NCBI RefSeq assembly: GCF_011089895.1
Contig: NZ_JAANAT010000005.1
Location: forward strand, 186,001-250,000
Source: Mucilaginibacter inviolabilis
GTDB taxonomy: Bacteria > Bacteroidota > Bacteroidia > Sphingobacteriales > Sphingobacteriaceae
DNA: 64,000 nucleotides
Reading direction: 5' to 3'
Under the pieces are notes generated by a model. That model made no database searches and had not been told where the DNA came from. It saw only the letters and a program-made list of their open reading frames with translations. A program made the position numbers and the translations under genes. Of this stretch, positions 58,345 to 64,000 are shown piece after piece (position 1 is the stretch's first letter; every line of letters starts with the position of its first letter).

Positions 58345-59187
58345 TTATTCAAAAACCTCTACATCGCCGTCATGCAGGGCCCAAACCATGTAGGGATGGG
58401 TATCGGCATGATAAATATGACCGTCGGATGATATTCCGATGATGCCCGCAAAACCGTCAAAGGGTTTTAATTCATCCAATGATTTATGAGCTGCTACAGA
58501 TATAGGCATACCATCGGTAACCCGGGTAACAATTTTTGATGCAACAGAACCGCTTACAATATCCTCACCCACGCCGGTACAGGATATACCTGCATATGCA
58601 TTGGCATAATTACCGGCAGTAGTGGCCGAATCGCTCACGCGCCCGGGAATCTCAAAACCTTTGCCACCGGTTGAGGTAGCTGCTGCCAGGTCGCCATAAA
58701 TATCCAACGCCACACAGCCTACGGTACCCAGGCGGATAGAGTCGCGTAGTTTTTGCTCGTACTCCTGCCTGCGTTGCGGTGTTTCGGGATTATAATAACC
58801 TATACCATTTTCGGTGGCAAAATCACGCGCCCCTTTACCGCTCAGCACCCGGTCGTCATAAGCCATCAGCTTCTCGGCTATACAAATAGGGTTTTTAACA
58901 TCCTCAATATTGATCACGCCCGAAAAACGCTGCGTTTTACCATCCATCAAAGAGGCGCTTAATCTAATCCTGCCATCGCTTTGTATTTGCGAACCGGTAC
59001 CGGCGTTAAACAGGTCGCAATCTTCCAGCAGCCTAACCGTGTACACCACCGTTTCCAGCGCGTTATGCGTTTGCAGGTATTTATGACCGGCCTCTACTAT
59101 TTCTTTTAAAGCCTGTTGCTTGGCCTGCTTTACTTCCTGGTTGGTTCGCGATTCACTAAAGAAACCGCCGTGTATAATGATTTTCAT
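58345..59187 (-). CDS. Isoaspartyl peptidase / asparaginase (Ntn hydrolase)
   Basis: 280 residues. It self-cleaves before Thr155 in IRLGTVGCVALD to create the N-terminal nucleophile of the beta chain. FNAGTGSQIQSDGRIRLSASLMDG and GRVSDSATTAGNYANAYAGISCTGVGE are the conserved substrate regions. The family hydrolyses beta-aspartyl dipeptides and L-asparagine. Its position next to cyanophycinase suggests it splits the beta-Asp-Arg dipeptide from cyanophycin into aspartate and arginine. It is transcribed in the same direction as cphB, 216 bases apart. Confidence 0.92.
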   Translation of the reverse strand: MKIIIHGGFFSESRTNQEVKQAKQQALKEIVEAGHKYLQTHNALETVVYTVRLLEDCDLFNAGTGSQIQSDGRIRLSASLMDGKTQRFSGVINIEDVKNPICIAEKLMAYDDRVLSGKGARDFATENGIGYYNPETPQRRQEYEQKLRDSIRLGTVGCVALDIYGDLAAATSTGGKGFEIPGRVSDSATTAGNYANAYAGISCTGVGEDIVSGSVASKIVTRVTDGMPISVAAHKSLDELKPFDGFAGIIGISSDGHIYHADTHPYMVWALHDGDVEVFE

Positions 59188-59264
59188 AGTAGGTTCAATT
59201 ATATAATAAATCCACCGAAACCGGTATAATAAAGCTTAGGTTATAATAAGATTACATGCCTTTT

Positions 59265-59371
59265 CTGCTCCCCTCTTGAGAGGGGGCGCGTGGTTTTTGT
59301 GTTGTGGCGGGGTGTGTTAGTTTTAAGTGAAGAACACACCCCTCCCCCTCTCAAGAGGGGAATCGCGCAGG
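59265..59371. repeat. C/G-rich palindrome between the cyanophycin genes
   Basis: TCTGCTCCCCTCTTGAGAGG with GGGCGCG on the left, CCTCCCCCTCTCAAGAGGGG with AATCGCGCAGG on the right. An inner pair GGGGTGTGTT / AACACACCCC brings the arms together. The core CTCTTGAGAG replaces the CTAAAG of the other elements. Confidence 0.75.
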
Positions 59372-59403
59372 CCCTAATTATAATATACTTAAATAATTGC
59401 TTT

Positions 59404-60324
59404 TTATTGTAACAAATCGCTATCCGGCGCTTGTATAAAAACGCCTTCTTCTACTTTAAGTGTTTTTTTGATAATTAAACGGTGCTGGGCAAGATCGTAT
59501 ATATCAAATATAGACATCACGTGTACTTTCAAATTATCAATAGATACCGGCGATCCCATCTCCACATCATAAATATTAGTGGCTACAATATTACGACCAT
59601 CTACCAGGATAATTAATCCCGAGCCAATAGCCTCCATCATATTACCTTCGGTGATCAGCAGGCCGGTATCTTCGCCCAAACCAATACCCAAAATACCCGG
59701 GTTGGTGGCCACCGCGTACATTAACCGGCCAATACGGCCACGCTGCACAAAGTGGGTATCTACAATAACCGAGTCGATAAAACCCAAACCGGCAGTGATC
59801 TGCACTTCGCCTTTGATCAGGGCTTCGTTGCTTTGCCCCCGGTATATCATATGCGTGGAAGCGGCAGCCGCTCCTGCCGATGTACCAGCGATGACAAAAT
59901 TTTCGTTTTGATAGCGCTGCTTCAGTATCTGTAAAAATTCGGTGCCGCCAAAAATGGCTGTCAATCTTAATTGATCGCCCCCGCTAAACATCACCACATC
60001 GGCCTTGCGGATCCTGTCGAGATATTCCGGGTTGGCTGCATCTTCCCGGCTTTTAATATGTAATACGTTTACATTAGTTACATGGAGCTGCCCAAAAGCT
60101 TTCACATATTCGTCGCCAACCAGCTCGGGGATCTGCGAGGCCGTGGTTATTACTTCAATTAATGAACCTTCGTGCTTATCAGATTCGGTAATAATTCGCT
60201 TTAAAATTCCCTGTTCAAAAAATTTAATATAATCGGGCTGCAAAATATGCTCCTGGATGGTCACGTTACTCCCCATATCAACAGCACCGCCTATAATGAT
60301 TAGTTTTCCTTTCGGGACAGTCAT
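59404..60324 (-). CDS. cphB: Cyanophycinase
   Basis: 306 residues, of the S51 serine-peptidase type. It releases beta-Asp-Arg dipeptides from cyanophycin. The catalytic serine lies in FVIAGTSAGAAAAS, with VVMFSGGDQLRLTAIFGG before it and GLGFIDSVIVDTHFVQRGRIGRL and GIGLGEDTGLLI following, all typical of cyanophycinase. It has no signal peptide, consistent with an intracellular polymer store. It is divergent from cphA (268-base gap), an arrangement that permits opposite control of synthesis and breakdown. Confidence 0.94.
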   Translation of the reverse strand: MTVPKGKLIIIGGAVDMGSNVTIQEHILQPDYIKFFEQGILKRIITESDKHEGSLIEVITTASQIPELVGDEYVKAFGQLHVTNVNVLHIKSREDAANPEYLDRIRKADVVMFSGGDQLRLTAIFGGTEFLQILKQRYQNENFVIAGTSAGAAAASTHMIYRGQSNEALIKGEVQITAGLGFIDSVIVDTHFVQRGRIGRLMYAVATNPGILGIGLGEDTGLLITEGNMMEAIGSGLIILVDGRNIVATNIYDVEMGSPVSIDNLKVHVMSIFDIYDLAQHRLIIKKTLKVEEGVFIQAPDSDLLQ

Positions 60325-60592
60325 AGTTCTTAATATTTAGTTGAAGGGGCTGATCAGGCTATTTCAGGCCGACCGAGTTAGCCTAAATTGGGCAATATCC
60401 CATAAATAACCATTTACTCCGTCAACTTTTTCACCTAATCAACCGGTTTTAAATACAAATTAAGATAAAAACCCGCACAAACGCAGACTGTTGTGAACAT
60501 TTAATGCTTTTTACCTTCAAAAGTTTTATTTACACTATTAAGTTTTATAGTTTTAAAGAAATTAAGCCGGCTAAAATTTTTGTAACCAAGGT

Positions 60593-63226
60593 ATGAAGAT
60601 CGAGAATATACAAGTGTTACGCGGACCAAACATCTGGAGCATCCGTCGTAAAAAATTAATACAAATGCGGCTTGACCTGCAGGAGATGGAGCACCAACCC
60701 ACCAATGAAATTGAGGGGTTTTATGACCGCCTCGAAAAGCTGTTGCCCAGCCTGTACAGCCACCGTTGTTCGCCTGGCGTACCCGGTGGATTTTTTCAGC
60801 GGGTAATAGCAGGAACCTGGATGGGGCACGTGATAGAGCACATCGCCCTGGAGATACAAACCCTGGCGGGCATGGATACCGGCTTTGGCCGCACCCGCGA
60901 AACCAAAACCAAAGGCGTATATAATGTAGTGTTTGCCTACCTGGAAGAAAAAGTGGGTGTTTTTGCCGCAGAATCTGCCGTGCGCATAGCCGAGGCTTTA
61001 ATTGCAGGCGAGGATTATACCCTGCAATTGGAGGCTGATATACAGCAAATGCGCGAGATACGGGAAAACACGCGCCTGGGTCCGAGTACCGGCTCTATTG
61101 TAGAAGAAGCCATTGCCCGCGATATCCCCTGGATCAGGCTCAACAATCAATCCCTGGTACAATTAGGTTACGGCAAAAACCAGGTACGCTTCCGGGCTAC
61201 CATGACCGAAAAAACCAGCAGCATAGCTGTTGACATTGCCAGCAATAAAGACGAAACCAAGCGCATGTTGCAGGAACAGGCCATCCCGGTTGCTAAAGGC
61301 ATTACCATATCTTCTATAGAGGGTGTGGCCGAAGCTATCCGCAAGATAGGATTCCCTTTGGTATTTAAACCACTTAACGGCAACCACGGGCGCGGCATAT
61401 CTATCAACATTAAAACCGAAGAAGAGGCCCTTGCCGCGTACCAGCATGCTGCCAAAATATCATACAAAGTAATTGTGGAGCGCTTTGTTACCGGTTATGA
61501 TTTCCGCGTACTGGTGATCGATAATAAAATGGTTGCCGCCGCCCTGCGCGATCCGGCCCATATTATCGGCGATGGCAGTTTGACCATACAGGAGCTTATC
61601 GACAAAGAAAATGCCGACCCACGCCGTGGCTACGGACATGAGAAAGTTTTAACATTGATAGATATTGATCGCGATACGCTCGATCTGCTGGAGAAAAAAG
61701 GCTACACGCTGGAAACCGTACCGGCCAAAGGCGAAAAGGTATTCGTCAAATCAACCGCTAATCTGAGCACCGGTGGTACTTCTGTTGACGTGACCGACCA
61801 TGTGCACCCGCAAAATATTTTTATCTGCGAGCGCATCTCCAAAATTATTGGGCTGGATATATGTGGTATCGATATCATGGCCGAAAACCTGACTGAGCCG
61901 CTTACTGAAAACGGCGGTGTGGTGCTGGAAGTAAATGCTGCGCCGGGTTTCCGGATGCATATTGCCCCAAGCGAAGGTCTGCCGCGCAATGTGGCCGGTC
62001 ATGTATTAGATATGCTTTATCCTACCGGTAAATCGGCGCGGATACCCATTATTGCTGTTACCGGTACCAATGGTAAAACTACTACTACACGTCTGATAGC
62101 CCATATTGTAAAAAATAACGGTCACCGGGTAGGCTTTACTACATCAGACGGTATCTACGTACAGAATAACATGATGCTGAAGGGTGATACTACCGGCCCG
62201 GTAAGCAGCGAGTTTATATTACGCGACCCTACGGTTGACTTTGCCGTTCTGGAAACCGCCCGTGGCGGTATCCTGCGATCGGGTCTGGGTTTTGGCTTTT
62301 GCGATATAGGTGTGGTAACCAACATCCAGGAAGATCACCTGGGACTGGCCGATATCCATTCGCTGGACGACCTGGCACGCGTAAAAAGCGTGGTGTTGAA
62401 CTCGGTAAAAAAAGATGGCTGGGGTATCTTGAATGCCGATAACGAGCATTGTGTACGCATTGGCAATAAAGCCGATTGCAACATTGCTTATTTCAGCTTG
62501 AATGAGAACAATCCTATCATTAAATCGCATTGCCGTAAAGGCGGCATAGCTGCCATCTGCGAAAACGGGTTCATCACCATTCAAAAAGGTGATTGGAAAA
62601 TCCGCGTGCAGCGCACCATATTGATCCCGCTCACCTTTGGTGGTACCGTTCCTTTCATGATCGAGAACGTGCTGGCAGCCACACTTGCCGCATTCTTATG
62701 GGGCTTTAAGACTGAAGACATCAAAATGTCGCTGGAAACCTTTATCCCATCAGCTGCGCAAACACCGGGCAGGATGAACATCTTTGAGTTTAGAGACTTC
62801 CGCTTCATGATCGACTTTGCGCATAATCCTGATGGCTATAATGGAATCAAAGAGTTTTTAAAACATATCGATTCACCTCTTAAGATAGGTATCATAGCCG
62901 GAACCGGCGACCGGCGCGATGACGACATCCGCGAGTTGGGCAAAATATCGGCCGAAATGTTTGATTATATCATCCTGCGCCAGGAAAAACACTTGCGCGG
63001 TCGTACTGCCGAAAACATCATTGGTTTACTTAAGGAAGGTATCGAATCTGTTGATGTGAACAAACCTGTAGAGGTAGTACCCAAAGAAGTGGATGCTATA
63101 AAACACGCCATGAGTCTGGCCAAACCCGGCACTTTTATTACTGCCCTGAGCGATGTGATAGATAACGCCATCGAAACCGTACAAAACTACCAGGAGCAGG
63201 AACGGAACGGATTGTTTAACGTGTAA
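60593..63226 (+). CDS. cphA: Cyanophycin synthetase
   Basis: 877 residues, close to the usual 850-900. It polymerises aspartate and arginine into multi-L-arginyl-poly-L-aspartate. An N-terminal domain (1-160: VLRGPNIWSIRRKKLIQMRLDLQ) is followed by an ATP-grasp domain (about 220-470: PLVFKPLNGNHGRGISINI, VERFVTGYDFRVLVID, VVLEVNAAPGFRMHIAPSEG) and a Mur-ligase-like domain (about 485-877: IPIIAVTGTNGKTTTTRLIAHI, ETARGGILRSGLGF). All expected ATP-binding motifs are present. The TAA stop is shared with the first bases of the C/G-rich repeat, and its own terminator lies 44 bases downstream. Confidence 0.96.
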   Translation: MKIENIQVLRGPNIWSIRRKKLIQMRLDLQEMEHQPTNEIEGFYDRLEKLLPSLYSHRCSPGVPGGFFQRVIAGTWMGHVIEHIALEIQTLAGMDTGFGRTRETKTKGVYNVVFAYLEEKVGVFAAESAVRIAEALIAGEDYTLQLEADIQQMREIRENTRLGPSTGSIVEEAIARDIPWIRLNNQSLVQLGYGKNQVRFRATMTEKTSSIAVDIASNKDETKRMLQEQAIPVAKGITISSIEGVAEAIRKIGFPLVFKPLNGNHGRGISINIKTEEEALAAYQHAAKISYKVIVERFVTGYDFRVLVIDNKMVAAALRDPAHIIGDGSLTIQELIDKENADPRRGYGHEKVLTLIDIDRDTLDLLEKKGYTLETVPAKGEKVFVKSTANLSTGGTSVDVTDHVHPQNIFICERISKIIGLDICGIDIMAENLTEPLTENGGVVLEVNAAPGFRMHIAPSEGLPRNVAGHVLDMLYPTGKSARIPIIAVTGTNGKTTTTRLIAHIVKNNGHRVGFTTSDGIYVQNNMMLKGDTTGPVSSEFILRDPTVDFAVLETARGGILRSGLGFGFCDIGVVTNIQEDHLGLADIHSLDDLARVKSVVLNSVKKDGWGILNADNEHCVRIGNKADCNIAYFSLNENNPIIKSHCRKGGIAAICENGFITIQKGDWKIRVQRTILIPLTFGGTVPFMIENVLAATLAAFLWGFKTEDIKMSLETFIPSAAQTPGRMNIFEFRDFRFMIDFAHNPDGYNGIKEFLKHIDSPLKIGIIAGTGDRRDDDIRELGKISAEMFDYIILRQEKHLRGRTAENIIGLLKEGIESVDVNKPVEVVPKEVDAIKHAMSLAKPGTFITALSDVIDNAIETVQNYQEQERNGLFNV

Positions 63227-63269
63227 GCCCCCTACCCCCCTAAAGGGGGAACTTTTGAAAATCTCATTT

Positions 63270-63303
63270 AACGCGCGGGCCTTTGGTCTGCGCGTTTTTT
63301 ATT
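63270..63303 (+). terminator. Rho-independent terminator of cphA
   Basis: AACGCGC (63270-63276) pairs with GCGCGTT (63290-63296) around 13 bases, followed by TTTTATTT. Confidence 0.8.
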
Positions 63304-63310
63304 TATCTCA

Positions 63311-63413
63311 ACGCGTCATTGCGAGGTACGAAGCAATCTCTACACAAGCAAGTCGACCATAAAAGTTTGCTCTGCATAGCATAGAGATTGCTTCGTACCT
63401 CGCAATGACGCGT
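63311..63413. repeat. REP palindrome with 32-bp perfect arms
   Basis: ACGCGTCATTGCGAGGTACG followed by AAGCAATCTCTA (63311-63342) is exactly reversed at 63382-63413, separated by 39 bases. It is the most complete copy of the GTCATTGCGAGG family in the window. Confidence 0.9.
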
Positions 63414-63441
63414 TTGTTATAGTAGCTGGGGGTAACCTTTT

Positions 63442-64000
63442 TTATTCATTCCCCTTTAGGGGGTTAGGGGGCTTCGGCGCTGACAGATAATAATGCCACA
63501 ACAACATACTCGCCACCGTACGGTATGGCGCCCATTGTTCGGCTATAGCTATCACATCCTCGCGGGTGGTTTCTTTGGGTAACGATTTTACTCTTTTCAG
63601 CGCATTCACAGCGGCCAGATCACCTATGGGGAAAATATCGGCATGTTGTAGTACAAACATCAGGTATACATCGGCGGTCCAATTGCCAATGCCTTTAAGG
63701 GCTGTGAGTTTGGCACGGATCACATCATCGGACAATTGTTCCAATTCGGTTAGGTTGATTTGTCCGCTCAGGATAGCTTCAGCCAGGTATTTGGTATACG
63801 TGGTTTTCTGCCGACTGAAATAACAGGCTTTAAATTCCTCATCCGTGAGCAGCAATACCCTTGCCGGGGTGATCTCCTGTATGTATTCCCGTAATTTATT
63901 CAATGCCGATAAAGCAGAGGCCAGCGAAACCTGCTGCTCCAGGATAATGTGCACCAAAGTTTCAAATGTATTAGGCCTTGACCATAGAGGTGGGTAACCG
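63442..64000 (-). CDS. DNA-3-methyladenine glycosylase (AlkA-type), 5' end outside the window
   Basis: About 185 residues are visible; the frame is open to the right edge, which opens with YPPLWSRPNTFETLVHIILEQQVS. It excises alkylated purines in base-excision repair. The helix-hairpin-helix (LTALKGIGNWTADVYLMFVL) is followed by the catalytic Asp in FPIGDLAAVNALKRV. After HYYLSAPKP the last residues PNPLKGNE are encoded by the right arm of the C/G-rich element, replacing the normal end. An apparent TTG start at 63957 is not the real start. Confidence 0.9.
   Translation of the reverse strand, partial: GYPPLWSRPNTFETLVHIILEQQVSLASALSALNKLREYIQEITPARVLLLTDEEFKACYFSRQKTTYTKYLAEAILSGQINLTELEQLSDDVIRAKLTALKGIGNWTADVYLMFVLQHADIFPIGDLAAVNALKRVKSLPKETTREDVIAIAEQWAPYRTVASMLLWHYYLSAPKPPNPLKGNE

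Larger units (their letters stand above)
63225..63472. repeat. C/G-rich paired element enclosing a terminator and a REP
   Basis: Left arm 63225-63252 (AAGCCCCCTACCCCCC then TAAAGGGGGAAC) starts within the cphA stop codon. Right arm 63449-63472 (TTCCCCTTTAGGGGG then TTAGGGGGC) codes for the C-terminus of the DNA glycosylase. Inside lie the cphA terminator (63270-63303) and a long REP palindrome (63311-63413). Confidence 0.85.

Overview
The window looks like a chromosome segment of a Bacteroidota bacterium of the family Sphingobacteriaceae, with Mucilaginibacter/Pedobacter as the nearest guess. Direct support: TAnnTTTG promoter -7 boxes, a SusC/SusD pair with FecR and an ECF sigma factor, an IPExxxVDY protein beside pyk and acpP-fabF-rnc, and many short lipoproteins with Bacteroidota-type signals. 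The genus is inference. No tRNA, rRNA, CRISPR array or transposase gene was seen.

Layout. 1-2.0 kb: 5' part of a B12-dependent ribonucleotide reductase (minus strand). 2.2-5.2: secreted thioredoxin, DUF4386 membrane protein, pyruvate kinase. 5.2-8.0: IPExxxVDY, acpP, fabF, rnc. 8.2-12.1: surface protein, then yicC-gmk-nadD-miaE. 12.2-15.6: LytS/LytR-type two-component pair, intradiol dioxygenase-like lipoprotein, unknown protein. 15.6-18.0: FAD monooxygenase and RsmI-like methylase (minus). 18.0-22.9: unknown protein, two tandem gcvH copies, VanZ protein, a 48-residue lipoprotein, feoA-feoB. 23.1-27.4: SprT-like protease, metallo-beta-lactamase fold hydrolase, FtsX-type permease, lipoprotein, rbfA, M23 peptidase. 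27.5-30.2: SUKH protein, TonB-C protein, membrane protein, SGNH hydrolase. 30.3-38.9: ECF sigma (minus) divergent from fecR-susC-susD and a NagX-like acyltransferase. 39.2-43.4: unknown protein, then the circularly permuted ATP-grasp / alpha-E / transglutaminase trio. 43.5-50.8: redoxin, Gfo/Idh oxidoreductase, DUF4142 lipoprotein, aminotransferase, acyl desaturase, LLM flavin oxidoreductase. 50.9-54.2: MaoC hydratase, ATP-dependent DNA ligase with its associated exonuclease. 55.0-58.0: S41 protease and a TPR-like protein. 58.3-63.2: a complete cyanophycin module (isoaspartyl peptidase, cyanophycinase, cyanophycin synthetase). 63.4-64.0: partial 3-methyladenine DNA glycosylase.

The genes are mostly housekeeping, but the spaces between them are unusual. 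About twenty intergenic gaps hold palindromic islands. In many of them each arm is built from a few short words repeated with variation (for example TGCACATC, GTCATTGGGTCATTA, TTCATGGTTGA), and the second arm is the imperfect reverse complement of the first. The words differ between islands while the architecture is the same. A second class is C/G-rich with the core CCCCCTAAAGGGGG, and a third resembles classical REP palindromes (GTCATTGCGAGG...). These elements touch or enter coding sequence at several genes: they supply the last residues of gmk, the ATP-grasp protein, the DNA glycosylase, the ligase-associated exonuclease and a 48-residue lipoprotein, and they sit inside the N-terminus of another lipoprotein. 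I know no named family with this architecture, and it is the strongest candidate here for something undescribed.

Limits: domain names come from recognising motifs by eye, with no database search. Start codons were moved from the longest open frame where family length or promoter position argued for it, and each such case is stated.
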